Positions 31,857-43,222 of a stretch of DNA of 64,000 bases are shown here, in pieces. The position numbers and the translations under genes are program-made. The notes beneath the pieces were generated by a model, which saw only the letters and a list, made by a program, of their open reading frames with translations, was not told where the DNA came from and ran no database searches. Every line of letters starts with the position of its first letter. Position 1 is the stretch's first letter. Origin of the DNA: Evernia prunastri (lineage: Eukaryota; Ascomycota; Lecanoromycetes; Lecanorales; Parmeliaceae); assembly GCA_003184365.1 (NCBI GenBank), contig NKYR01000089.1, forward strand, positions 3,280-67,279, read 5' to 3'.

Positions 31857-33130
31857 TCATGCCATCATCTCGTTCACTCTGATGTCCACCTTTCCCTCCG
31901 TCTTCTTTCCTCCTCTACTACGCACCAGATTCTTTCCTTCCCTAACTCCCTTACTCTTCTTCGCATGAAATTCCTCATACGTCCCCACCATCTCCTCCTC
32001 CTCCCCCTCCTCGCCACGCGGGATGCCTTCGCCCTTCAACCTCTCCATCCTACAAGCGTACGGAGGCTTCAATGCATACGCCACACTAAACCGGGGACAC
32101 TCACCCTGCGCACCGGGTGCCGGAACCACGCGGTGCATGTTGCTCCTCAAAACCCCTCCGGCCCACTGCACCATCGAGTCCCCGAGATTAATGATGGCAT
32201 GGCCCGGTTCGGGCCGCACATAGCGCCAGGTGTCCGTGTCATCGAGGACCTGGAGTCCGCCGACGATGTTAAAAAGCACGGTTACGCTGCCGTTGTCCGT
32301 GTGGCCCATCAGGCTCGTCTGAGCCGCGGACGCTTGCTGCGGCGGCATGTGCAGGAAGCGGAGGTTGCTCGGGGACCGGTGGCTGAGGGCGTGCATGGAT
32401 GAGAGTGTCTGAGGGGGAAGAGCGAGGTGCGTGGACAGGTGGGTTAGGATCAGGCTGGCGATGTTGTGCATGTGCTTCGCGCATGAGTGTAGGAGGGGCC
32501 GTTTCTGTTCGAAGGCGGGTGGGTTGCTGTTGGGTGGTGTGAGGGCCGTCAGGTCGTCCATGGGGAGTGAATAGATTTCGCAGCGGTCCGGACGACCGTC
32601 TTCGATTTTGGTGCCTCCGATTGGCTTGTAGCTGCACAGAGTGAGTTACCAAAGTTTTTGGAAATCATGATAAGATGCGACAAAGACTATAGTATGCCTG
32701 CTGGACCTTGATTTACGAATGGCGTATTGAAGAGTTCAAGGAGCATAATTCTACCACATCCGTGCACCACTCACCCTAAATTCGACGGCAGCAAAGGGAA
32801 TCTAGATTTCTCCTCATCAATCAAGGCGTAAAACTCCCGACTGATGTTAAATGCCGCTTCCGTTTCTTTCAACAGCGTTTCTCCCTAGGCGCAGTTTCTC
32901 AGATCCAGCAGGAAGAAGCCCAGCCCGGCACAGGCTTTGAACAGAGCCTTCGACTCGGCTTCATTCCCGGATAGCAACTTGCTCAATTCCAGCCGTGGGA
33001 GTTCGACTGTGAAAACATCGCCGGGGAAAGGTGGGACGTTGGCAAAGGCCTCGTTGGTAGGCATGGCTGTTTTCCCTTTGGATGTTGGAGATGGAGTGGA
33101 TGCGTATGATTGCAGAGAGACGAGGCTCAT
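31857..33130 (-). pseudogene. 2-oxoglutarate/Fe(II) oxygenase (IPNS/gibberellin-oxidase-like), interrupted by one in-frame TAG
   Basis: Two exons, 32775-33130 and 31857-32631, would give about 376 codons. The intron (143 nt, GTGAGT...GTGCAG) restores LPSNLGYKPIGGTKIEDGRP. The N-terminal DIOX_N part (GLGFFLLDLR) and the Fe(II)-2OG core are both present: HTDNGSVTVLF gives H-x-D, NMHRVVPAPG the distal His, and RFSVAYAL the 2OG-binding Arg-x-Ser. A TAG at 32885-32887 (minus strand) sits in frame between LDLRNCA and GETLLKETEAAF, with the same frame open on both sides and no GT donor nearby to splice it out. A single C to T change from CAG would explain it. It is either a recent nonsense allele, a sequencing error, or a read-through codon. 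Substrate is unknown; relatives act in secondary metabolism or plant-hormone-like chemistry. Confidence 0.8.
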
Positions 33131-33755
33131 GAGATTCAGGAATTACTTGTTGTAGTAGAGTACCTAGTGCAGTTGAAGTGAAAGACGAAGACGGTTCAGT
33201 CGAGTAACACAGCACGTAAGAGCTAGGCATTTGTCGCACAATCAGCAGGCGTGGCAAACTTTTCAGCCTTGCCGATCAGTGTGGCACAGATGTCTCGAAA
33301 ATCTTCCTGCTGACGGCGCGAACTTTGAGTCAGGATGTCGAGTGATAAAAGTGTAGATAGATGAGCTCTCCAAGGGACAAGATCGTGAGTGGATTTTCGA
33401 TTACACACTAGTAAACTAGGTACACAAAGAACCGAGATCGCTCGCTCGCTGTAAACTGTAGAGTAATTCCAAACGCTTCGTAACGCATCGTGCAAATCAT
33501 CCTAGGCCGTACACACATAGCTTCATGTCCCATCCTCCCCAGATCGCAGCAACATATAAGAAATAAATCGAAGCAGCCGCCAAACTGTTGCTTTTGTAGG
33601 TCGCTCCAACTTTTGGTCAGACGGCCAAACCAGCAAGCATTAGATTAAGAAGAGAATCCGAAATGTGTTGAAATTCCACCGTGATTGGACCGCTGAACAA
33701 AATATTGGTATGTCCGTACAGCCGTAAGATATCGTTTCTTCATTCTGTCTCTCCC
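33131..33755. other. Intergenic region
   Basis: The upstream flank of the oxygenase gene and downstream flank of the next minus-strand gene. Nothing further is recognised. Confidence 0.5.
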
Positions 33756-35726
33756 CTAGACAAATCCCACTCGCTCACCGCCGGCCCTGCTGCTGCCTCT
33801 CCGACTCCTAGTCCTAGTTGTAATTCGCTCTCGGACGATCCTCCGCTCTGGTTCGTCTTCACCGTCTTCCTCCTCCTTTATTTTCATTGGTGGACGACTT
33901 ACAGTTCTCATCCTCTCGATCTCGGTCTCGCTTTGGCCATCCCTGTAGGAATAGCGTTTGCGGCTCTTTTCCCGGCTTTCGCGCCCAGCTCCTACAGCTG
34001 TTCTCCCTCGGGAACCGATGCTAAACTCCATTTCTCCTTCGTCTTTATATTGGCGGACGCTGATCCTCCGCCCCTCCATACCACCTTTTAGATCAACGTT
34101 GACGCCGTGAGACGCATCGACGCGCATGGAGAAATTGTCATTATCGCTTGGCCGCCGGGACTTGAGATCGCTCCCCTCTCCGCTTGTCTTGCTCGTTCTG
34201 CTCTTTCCGCTCTTTCCACTCTTGCGACTGCTTGTTTCACTACTCTTGCTGCTTGTATGTGTCTTCTTTCGCATAAGGGTGGAAGGTGGGACTAGAACAT
34301 GATTCGATGTTCGACCGTTTCCTTTGGACGCTTGGTATGCTTCGACAGCTTTGACCTCTGGAAACTCGTTCAAGGATTCGTGACCATAATAAGAAGCTCG
34401 CCGCCTGTGCTTTACCGCGTCGCGTTCGACGTCAGTACGGGTCACACCGCGCTCGATGCCATGAATACTGGGAACTATTTCGTCGCTAGTATTGCGAGAG
34501 GGTCGCCGCGCGCGTTCGTGTGCGCTATAGCTTTGATTCACAGATTCATGATGCCCCACATGTGCCGTAGTACTCTCATCTCGTACAGTCCGACGGTGAG
34601 TAAGGGTAGGGTGAACATCAGCAGTTACAGCATGCCGGATGGCTGGTCTGCGATCTTGATGAGACGTAGATTTTGATCTTGGCGGTGGTGGAGCGGGAGG
34701 AGGCATATTGTGATAATCTTCATCGCGCACAGAGCGTTGCTCTGGCAAGGCCCGTGGACGTCCACGATGCGAAGTTTGGCGGGATGGTGGCTGCACAGAG
34801 GCAGAGACGGGGACATAAAGTGGCTCTGCCACGTATTCGAGGATTGGGGAAGTTGTATAGACAACCGACTGGGGGCGGGAAGGAGGGTGGTAGTCTGATG
34901 TCCATTGTTGTGGGCGCGGACGGGATTGAGGTTCGTATGGTGATGGCGGAGAAGCGTAGAATTGTTGGGGTTGAGGCTGATGTATTGGCTGTGGTGGTGG
35001 AAAGTATGAGGTTGGGTGCGTTGGGTAAGAGGGTGACAGAATCGGAGGGGTGGGAGCGTATCTCAAGGTTGGCCGGAGCTCGGTATATACAGTCTGTTGC
35101 GTTGGAATATGGATAGGCTCAAGGGCGGTGCCGGCGTACAAGCTTAGAGGTCGCTCTCGAAGGTGTGAATGCGAGGTCAAGGCCCTTGGCCGAGCAGGAG
35201 CCGGTGCATGTCTTATCGATTGTGGATTTGCTGGAACTGGCGGTCTAGCTTTCCCTGTCAGTTTGCCGGGGTGGTGAGGTGTAGCGCGGAGCGCCTTCGC
35301 GACGCATTTATCGCAGCTGCAAGGTTCCTTTTGCCCAATCTCCTCTTTGCGACTTTTCGAAGCCACCTTCTGTGATGGTGTTTTCTCCGGGCTTCGTGCG
35401 TTGCTATGAGGTTTTTCCTCTATGTTGGTGGGCCTTGTCTTGCTTGCGCCTGCGGCTGCGTATGAACTAGCTCTGATGGTATCTGAGCCAGACTTGGACT
35501 CGAGCGACGAATTTGTGCTTCCTAAGGTTGCGAGGGTCTGACTTGAGTGTCCCGAGTCGCTGAACTCATCGCGAACGACTTGGATTTTTGTGACGTCTGG
35601 CTTGGAGCGTTTGGCAGTAATGTTTGCTGTTTTCCTGGTCTCTGGCACCGCGGTCTCGGATTCATCGTTGTAATCCTCAACGCACGCAGCCTCGGCGGCG
35701 CGAGTACTGAAGGCCTTTTCTGCCAT
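33756..35726 (-). CDS. Large low-complexity basic protein, function unknown
   Basis: A 656-residue intronless ORF from the ATG at 35724-35726 (MAEKAFSTRAAEAACVED). The frame runs further upstream only from a non-ATG codon. A short CSCDKCVAKAL motif near residue 137 gives three clustered Cys. The middle (about 190-330) is Pro/Tyr/Gln-rich with repeated PxxYxPxxP patterns; the C-terminal half is rich in Ser, Arg, Lys and His, with a run of SRKSGKSGKSRTSKTSGEGS. It is probably disordered. No catalytic domain is visible. The length of the open frame on a compositionally biased strand is supporting but not decisive evidence. Similar proteins are widespread as hypothetical proteins in ascomycetes. 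Confidence 0.65.
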   Translation of the reverse strand: MAEKAFSTRAAEAACVEDYNDESETAVPETRKTANITAKRSKPDVTKIQVVRDEFSDSGHSSQTLATLGSTNSSLESKSGSDTIRASSYAAAGASKTRPTNIEEKPHSNARSPEKTPSQKVASKSRKEEIGQKEPCSCDKCVAKALRATPHHPGKLTGKARPPVPANPQSIRHAPAPARPRALTSHSHLRERPLSLYAGTALEPIHIPTQQTVYTELRPTLRYAPTPPILSPSYPTHPTSYFPPPQPIHQPQPQQFYASPPSPYEPQSRPRPQQWTSDYHPPSRPQSVVYTTSPILEYVAEPLYVPVSASVQPPSRQTSHRGRPRALPEQRSVRDEDYHNMPPPAPPPPRSKSTSHQDRRPAIRHAVTADVHPTLTHRRTVRDESTTAHVGHHESVNQSYSAHERARRPSRNTSDEIVPSIHGIERGVTRTDVERDAVKHRRRASYYGHESLNEFPEVKAVEAYQASKGNGRTSNHVLVPPSTLMRKKTHTSSKSSETSSRKSGKSGKSRTSKTSGEGSDLKSRRPSDNDNFSMRVDASHGVNVDLKGGMEGRRISVRQYKDEGEMEFSIGSRGRTAVGAGRESREKSRKRYSYRDGQSETEIERMRTVSRPPMKIKEEEDGEDEPERRIVRERITTRTRSRRGSSRAGGERVGFV

Positions 35727-37189
35727 ATAATGGAGCCAGCCAGCGCTACAACGGACAGCACAGCTGTACCAATTGTGCAAGGCTGGCTTAACAGAGGCGT
35801 AGAGAAATGGACTGAAAAAAAGAGCAGAGGGATCTGGGGTCGTCGGCGGCTTAATTTCCAGGGCTTACGGCTAATCGATAAGCCCCTCCACACTCGTACA
35901 TATATCTCTCAAGTCTCAACCGTGACGGTGAATCGAAGGATTCGAAGGATGAGCTACAGAAAGCATGATTGTTTTACAAAGGACCCGAGTATTGTCTTCG
36001 GAGCATTATTGTTGCCTTTGGGTTGGCATGGGTACGAAGTACATTTACTCAGTCTCTAAGATCAAGGAGCAGGAATTCGAACCAATGGAACGCGCGAATT
36101 TGTCTCGAGTACCTTGATACACCACCTCGAATTCATGAGTCACAAGGTTATGTAGTCTTGGAATCTTGGGGGCATTGCATTAAGTTGCGTTAACGGTTAA
36201 CAGGCTGGCAGCACGTTCCTCAAAGTAGCCCGGCAACGGAGTTCTGCATGTAGGTTACTCTATCGAACGGACCAACCAGGGGCAATGACTGTCATTTACT
36301 TGGACATCCAGCTATGGTACATATATCATTGTATTATGAGGTTTGTTTATTATTGTACGGTAGGAGAGGGGTTTTCCTCTCACACACCTGTAGTAACACG
36401 CCAGAATCCTACCATCCTATGTGAGGCATCTTAGATGAGGAGCCGGCCGATGGATTTTTCATGCCTAAGATCGTTGGTGTCCGAGTGCATTAAATCTTCT
36501 TGGGCGACGATTGAGCCAGTCAGGCGTGCATGTCCTGCTCCACTCCACTCCCGTCCAAAGAAAATTTACCATAGGCCGCAAAGCCAACCAAAGCAGAGTC
36601 CGAATCGTTTGCATAAGCGTGCCTTGGTTTGAGACTAGAAGCAAGAAAAAGTGAGTCGTTGTAGCTAGACTGGGGGAAATGGCCATTGAAAGCCTCTGCC
36701 CTAACATGCAGCGCGGACGATCACGGGTCCTCTAAGTACCTAGTACTGTAGCCATGGAGGATCAAGCGGATTGAAACTTGCCAACGCACAATGCCGCGGA
36801 TCCATGGGGTTATGACATATATGAACACTGTTGCCTGGAATACTTGAAAAGGTTTGAACGTGTTGACCATAGCAAGATATTTTGTTCGCACCAAAAAAGG
36901 GCGTCAGCATCTCTGGATTGGCTACAGAGCCCATAGGTCACTATAAGTCGAACCAATGCCGAGTGGAGTCCTTCACCGACTTTTCCTCAAACCCAGTTGC
37001 GCTATTCCCATCATCGGATCATTGCCTTTCCACTCGTTCTGAGCCTCTATTCAAAGTCATGGCAGCGTATCGTAAGGCCACTTGTGAGTGAGGCGGCATT
37101 GAGGTCCATTGCCTTAACCCATGATCCTGGCGACTTCTTGCTCAGCCTTTCCGGAAATGGCAACGTATCATTCTTAAACCAGCTATCCG
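35727..37189. other. Intergenic region
   Basis: About 1.5 kb between the 5' end of the basic protein gene and the 3' end of arginyl-tRNA synthetase. No gene, repeat or RNA was recognised; open frames are short. Confidence 0.45.
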
Positions 37190-39291
37190 TCACATTCTAG
37201 GCGTGATCAGCATTACATCTTGTCAAAATGAACTGGCGAGTTTCCGGCTTAAGCTTACCTCTCCACGGGGTTTAAACCAAGAAGCTTCATGCCATTGTTC
37301 AACACCTGCCTCGCAGCCTCGTACAATGCCATCCGCGCTTTCTTGAGTTCTGGCTCACTACCCACGACCTGCAGCACATCATAGCTCGAGCTGAGCATAT
37401 GGGTCATTTTGAAGAGATACGTCAAGATAGTGGTGGGCTCTAAGGTTTTCAGCGTGTTCTGGACGACATCTGGCCATGATGATAGAGCACGGACAAGATT
37501 GATGGCGTGAGTTTCGTTAAGGTGGGAAAGGTCCGCGGAATCGAGATCTTGTGCCGTCAAGCCGGCCTTTCGGGTAATGGAGCAGAGACGAGCGTGTGCG
37601 TATTGCAGATATGGACCTGTATCTCCCTCGAAGGACGTCATACGCTCCAGGGAGAATTCATAGTCGTTGATACTTGAAGAAAAGTGTCAGCACAGCTTGC
37701 CATCAGCTGGGTGGTCTCTATTGGAATCATACCGTTTGCCCTTCATATCCTGCACCATGACCGCAGTAATGCCAAGAGTATCTGCCGTCTGCTCGGGGTC
37801 TGCTACTTGCTCGTACTTCTTCTCGTTCGTTTTCATCACCTCGTGCATCTTCTCCCCTACGTCACGAAGAATGTCATCCAAGAATTTCACAGTCCCCCTA
37901 CGAGTACTCATGCCTTGCACCATGCCGAAGTTGACGTGCTGACATTTATCGGAAACCTCGTTATTACCCATCAAATCCAAAATCTTGAAAAGCTGAGCCA
38001 CGTGCATGTCTTGCTGCGACGATATAACGTAAAGCATCTTATCGAAACGATACAGCTCATATCGCTTCACCGCTTCACCGATGTCACGGGTCAAGTAGAG
38101 GGAGGAGCCATCCGTTTTCTTTACCAAAGCTTTGCCAAGCTTCTTGGTGTTCTTGTCTTTCGACTTTGTCAAGTCGACTATAACAGCGCCCTTGGAGTTT
38201 TCCGACAAACCACTCGTCTCCAATTGTTCGACTGCGCGGTCCATCCTTGACTTCTCCACTTGAGACTCGCCAGAATATACGTCAAAGTGAATGTTTAGAC
38301 GAGCATAAGTCCTGTTATACCTCTCAATACTAAGGTCTCGGAACCGTGTCCATATGGCCAATGCGTCTTTGTCTCCATCCTCCAACTTCTTGAAGAATTG
38401 CCGCGCCTTCTCATTCACACTCTTAGCCTCCAGATCTCGTATATGCTTTTCAATATCCTCCGTGTCCTTTTTGTGTTCTTCGGCCTGTTTCAACTCCTCT
38501 TTCAACTCCTTGATCTCGTCCTCTTGAGGTTTCGACACCTTGTTGATCTCCACATAAATGTCGAACAGATGACCGATCGGGTCTTTCTCCAATTTCTCTT
38601 CGCTCCCGTACGTCTCGAAGGCGTTGGCAAGTAGACCAAATTGCCGTCCCCAGTCGCCTAGATAATTTATCCGAAGCACTTTCCATCCTGCGGCCTCGTA
38701 GAGATTTGCCAGGAAACCTCCGATTATGGTGCTCCGTAGATGTCCAGCGTGAAATGGCTTAGCTATGTTTGGAGAGGAAAACTCGACTATGATGGTTTTC
38801 TTACTCGACGGGTCTGACACGTCCCTCAAGCCCAACTTGTCATTCGTTCCAAATTTGCTCTTGTTCTTGAGTATAGAAGGAATAACGAGCTTTGCCAGTG
38901 GTTCTGGCTTAAAGTAGAATTGGAGAAAAGTGTCATTGACCACGGGCTTGCCAACCAAATCTGACTCAGGGTATTTTTCCGCGAACTCTGTAGCGAGTTC
39001 TCCAGGCTTCTTGCCTTGTATTCGCAATGCCGGTACCGGCAACCCTAGATCCCCTTTGTCGAATGTCTGAGTCCATGCCAGCCTATCAGAAATCTCACTC
39101 GCGGGTTTGCCAGTGATTGGTGCTAAAGTTTCTGAGATTGAACGCCGGTAAAGATCGACTGGATTGGTATGTGCGGATGGCGCCTGGGCGTCGGTAGAGG
39201 TGTGTAAGCCCATCATGGACTTTGTCACTGTTTCCATGACCTGGATATTTGTGCTACGTTGTAGGATACATCTCAACGGCCGACGAAGCAT
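37190..39291 (-). CDS. Arginyl-tRNA synthetase (class I), possibly dual-targeted
   Basis: Three exons: 37733-39291, 37259-37672 and a coding remnant of 7 nt at 37190-37196, giving 659 residues. The enzyme charges tRNA-Arg. The HIGH-type motif is FHAGHLRSTIIG (HAGH at 181-184). The MSTRRGTVKFLDD segment replaces KMSKS. The anticodon-binding domain follows in exon 2 (GPYLQYAHARLCS...). Intron 1 (60 nt, GTATGA...CTGAC...TTCAAG) restores KGKRINDYEFSLERM. Intron 2 (62 nt, GTAAGC...CTGAT...CCTAG) restores the usual C-terminus PVERM; without it the protein loses the final Met. Residues 1-18 (MLRRPLRCILQRSTNIQV) look like a mitochondrial presequence, and Met19, Met26 or Met27 could start a cytosolic form. 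One gene often serves both compartments in filamentous fungi. Confidence 0.95.
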
Positions 39292-40101
39292 CTAAATGAT
39301 AGACACGAAGTGAGTTAGAGCTTGATGCGTCTTCCGAGGAATGATCAACTTGATGACCGAAGTAAAGCCGGGCCCCGCCATGCGCTAGCCAAGGGCTTAG
39401 CGGCTGTCTCAACGACTTGTCCTTTCCCTTGCTCAACACATAAAGTGATCACGAGTTGGGAGATCGACTGTAATAGAGAACCCTTTACCCTTCTTATAGG
39501 ATACGCCTTTGTGTCGAGGCTCTGTTGCCGGATCTAGGGTTGCCTACGGACCCAGAGATAGCGCAAGCACTGGCCCCAGGAAAGAAATCCATGAAGAGTC
39601 ATAGATCGTGGGAGTGGATCGATCATTATGGTGCTAGACGAGGGTACATCACTAACTACATTAAGAATTCATTCACCTTAAAAATAGTTTCTTGGGACGT
39701 GCACAGTACCAAGATTCACAACGAATGGGTACTTGCGCCGCCTTTGTGAGAGCTTTTCGGAAGGTGATCCTGCAAGTATGAAGCGTTCGGTAGTTTTCTT
39801 ACTCCAAGGTGCTCAAAAACCGCTTTGTATCTGATCAACTTACGCCGAACTGCTCGCTCTTCCCGCGTAAGGGTTCTGATGTTGGGGCTTGGCATAGAAG
39901 TTGAGCATATTACAACCAATGAAATCTAGCCTATCAACGACACTGACTCACACGGCATCCTGCCTAGTATCTGTTCCTTCCCGGCTAGTCGCTCATCTTA
40001 CGTACGTTCCTGCCATTCAGGCAGCACTCGGCTTCTGTCTTCATTTTCATCCTTGAAATTCCTTTACAACCTCTGTGTACAACTAGAGAAACTTCACCAA
40101 C
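39292..40101. other. Divergent intergenic region
   Basis: Holds the promoters of arginyl-tRNA synthetase (minus) and the VIT/vWA gene (plus). No coding sequence or clear motif. Confidence 0.5.
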
Positions 40102-43100
40102 ATGAGGACCGGTAGTCAATCCCTGTGTGGTTGCTACTATGCGGCAGAAAACAAGGGCAGAAAGTATCTTCCACAAGTCGACTTGAAAGCTCACACCATC
40201 GTATTGTCGACTGCTTCGAAGACTTTGCTCTCACAAACCTTTGTCAATCCATCTTCAACCATCGATGTCAAGGAATGCAGGTATGTCTTTCCGCTTTACG
40301 ATAGGGTGAGTGTTGTCGGGTTTACATGCCGAGTCGGTTCCCGCATCATCAATGGGGTAGTCAAGGAGAAGTCCAAAGCGAAGGAAGAGTACGATGCCGC
40401 TGTGTACCGCGGTGAGACTGCTGGTCTGCTCGAACGAGGCTCTACCTCCGATGTCTTCATAACTAGCCTTGGCAACATTCCGGCTGGAGAGAAATTGTTC
40501 GTCACTATCACCTATGTTGGTGAACTCAAGCTCGACATTGGTGCAGGAATACGCTTTACCATTCCCACGAGAATCAGTCCTCGATGAGTCCGGCCTTTCG
40601 CGTGTCATATACCTTGTCTGTACTGCGTTTCTCGTTCAAGATCACAGCCGATGTCAAAGGTCATCATCCTCCATTGTCTACCGGGCCACAGCCGTAACCC
40701 ATGTTCGGAGTCTCAGATAAATGGAAGTTTTTCTCTGCTGACCACTTGATTCGTCACACTTGTCTTGCGATCTGGTCTTCGTTTCGAAGAAATTATGTTG
40801 ACTCCGAACCTCCTGCAGCTATGGCCAACTTGGTATGGATCAGGATGATTCAACGGTATCGAAAGGAGGCATCAATATCGCAGTCGATGTCAGCATGCCA
40901 GACGATTTGCCCCTTCAAGAATTGCGTTCACCGAGCCACCCGATCGCTGTGGCTTTGGGCAGGACCTCGACCAGCGAGTCTCAACCTCCACACCTCTCAA
41001 GAGCATCTGCTAGCTTATCCCTTGGCTCGAGTGCTCTAGACAAGGATTTCGTTTTGGAGATTGGTTGCCAGGTATGTCATTCAAAGGTGACTCCTTCCTT
41101 ATTCAACAAGAGACTTCAATGTGTGTCGAGAGACAAGACTCGAGAGCAGGCAAAGGGGAAAATGATAATTTTCTCGAAAAGGCTCTAGAGATGCTGACTC
41201 CACAACCAACATCAGGATAGTGGTAAGTCCAAAGCGATGTTAGAGACTCACCTTAAAGTTCCTGGCCAACGAGCTATGATGGCAACGCTTGTTCCCAAGA
41301 ACCCTGCGCAGCAGTCAAAGCCAGAGATCATATTAGTCGCCGACCAGAGCAGCAGTATGAGGGGCGCCAGAACCAAGACTTTAGTTGCTGCGCTCCGGAT
41401 CTTTTTGAAGTCACTGCCTGTTGGTATCAAGTTCAACATTTGCTACTTTGGAACTTATCATTCATTCCTCTTCTCAGAGAGCCAGGTATACGAACAAAAG
41501 TCCCTCGAGAAGGCCCTCGAGTCTGACGGGAACAGCGGGGGTACAGAGACCCTCGATGCCTTCAGAGCTTCGGTCAAGTCCCGCGATATCACTCAGCCTC
41601 TATCCATAATCCTTGCCACCGACGGCGATATTTGGCAACAGCAGCAACTCTTCGATTACATCAACGAATCCGTGGCCACGAGCAAGAAGACCTTGCGTGT
41701 CTTCGCTTTAGGTATCGGTAATTCGGTTTCTAGCGCTTTGATCGAGGGTGTCGCGCGAGCTGGCAATGGAATAGCCCAGTCTGTTGGAGAAGGAGAAAAG
41801 CTTGATGGGAAAGTTGTCCGCATGTTGAGGGGTGCTCTCATTCCGGACCATGGAGCATTTACCATGGAGATCAAGTATCAGAAGGACGACGATGAGGATG
41901 AATTTGTGATGGTCGAGCGAGTGAGCGATGGCCTTCGTGTACTGATCTGCGATGAGGATGATGATTGGCTGGATGCGGAGCTCGGTGAGGAACCCGTTCC
42001 TTCTACCGAGACCAAGGCTGGAGGGGAAAAAGACGTCAAGATTCCAGATGCTGGTAGTCAAGCCCGCTACAACGATTTGCCTGCAGTGCCGGCACCGAAG
42101 GTCATGCAGACGCCCCAAAATATCCCGCCTCTGTACCCTTATAGCCGTACCAACGTCTATGTTCTGATCTCGCCCCAGGCTGCTCAGGGCACTATCAAGT
42201 CAATCATTCTGAAGGGTAGCTCTCCCGAGAATCCTTTCGAACTAGAAATTCCCGTCGAAGTCCTCTCCGAACGTGGCGAAACAATCCACCAACTTGCCGC
42301 CCAGAAAGCCGTAACTGAGTTGGAAGAAGGACGTGGCTGGCTCGTGCACGCCAAGGATGAGAAGGGAGTATTTATCAAGGAGAAACACGCTGACCGCTTC
42401 CATACAATGGTAGAGCGTGAAGCGGTGCGCCTCGGCATTCAATATCAGATCGCTGGAAAGTTTGCGTCCTTCGTTGCCACTGAAACAGACCCCAACAAGC
42501 CTGAGAATACGAAAGTCATCATTGAGGAAGTAAATATTAGTCCGTCGATGTCCCATGGTCAGGCCCCTCAGCCCAGCAATGGGTCATTGTTTGGTAATTC
42601 AATCCCAATCAGCGCCCCTGCGCCCAGCAGGGGGCCATTGTTTGCTTATTCAAGCAGCGGGTCGTTCGACAGTGCTTCAAACAGTAGATCACCTACCCCG
42701 TTTGGCGGGACACTCAGCCAATCCAGAAATGCATCGTTGTTCGGCGGTGCGATGCAGACACAGCGGTCAGCCCTGGCTAGTACGTCCAGCAGTGGAAAGG
42801 CACCGCGTAAGCAACTTGCGTCGACGGCGGCCCCCAACCCCCAATTCTCATCAACCTCAGCTGGTCAGGCTCAGGATAGTCCAATCCATGATGAGGTCGA
42901 TCCGAAGGCGGAGGAGGCAGATCCGTTGCAGAAGATCGTTGCCTTGCAGACTTTCGAGGGCTATTGGGATTTGGACGCTCCATTGCTGGAGGCTGTGGGC
43001 TTGTCGACACAGCATGAGGCCCCTCGGGGCGTGGATTTGAAGGTGTGGGCTACTATGCTAGGGATCACGTTCTTAGAAAAGAGGATGGCAGGTGACAAGG

Positions 43101-43222
43101 AGGTATGGGAGATGGTAGTTGAGAAAGCTAGAGGATGGTTGAAGGACATGGAGGAGGGGCAGGAAAGGGTGTTTGAGGAGAAGTGGACGTTGGCTGAGCA
43201 GTTACTTATGGGAGCCAGTTAG
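40102..43222 (+). CDS. VIT and von Willebrand factor A domain protein
   Basis: Proposed exons 40102-40583, 40819-41071 and 41216-43222 give 913 residues. The VIT domain opens the protein (CGCYYAAENKGRKYLPQV, QTFVNP, YVFPLYDRVSVVGFTC, SDVFITSLGNIPAGE). The vWA domain follows with an intact MIDAS metal site: D288-Q-S290-S-S292, Thr355 in GGTETL, and D381 in ATDGD. The C-terminus is Ser/Gly/Pro-rich, then ends in a conserved helical segment (LQTFEGYWDLDAPLLEAVGL). Intron 2 (144 nt, GTATGT...CTGAC...ATCAG) is normal. Intron 1 restores ISPRYGQLG and keeps the frame, but its donor reads ATGAGT instead of GTGAGT; unspliced, TGA follows directly. Thus the gene may be damaged or use a rare AT-AG intron. 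Family members are related to the inter-alpha-trypsin-inhibitor heavy chain and PARP4 modules; the fungal role is unknown. Confidence 0.85.

Noticed and set aside
31857..33130. Secondary-metabolite gene cluster around the oxygenase
   Set aside because: No polyketide synthase, peptide synthetase, terpene cyclase, P450 or cluster regulator was recognised nearby.
40584..40818. U12-type AT-AC intron
   Set aside because: The donor lacks the ATATCCTT consensus and the acceptor is AG, so a mutated or rare U2-type intron fits better.
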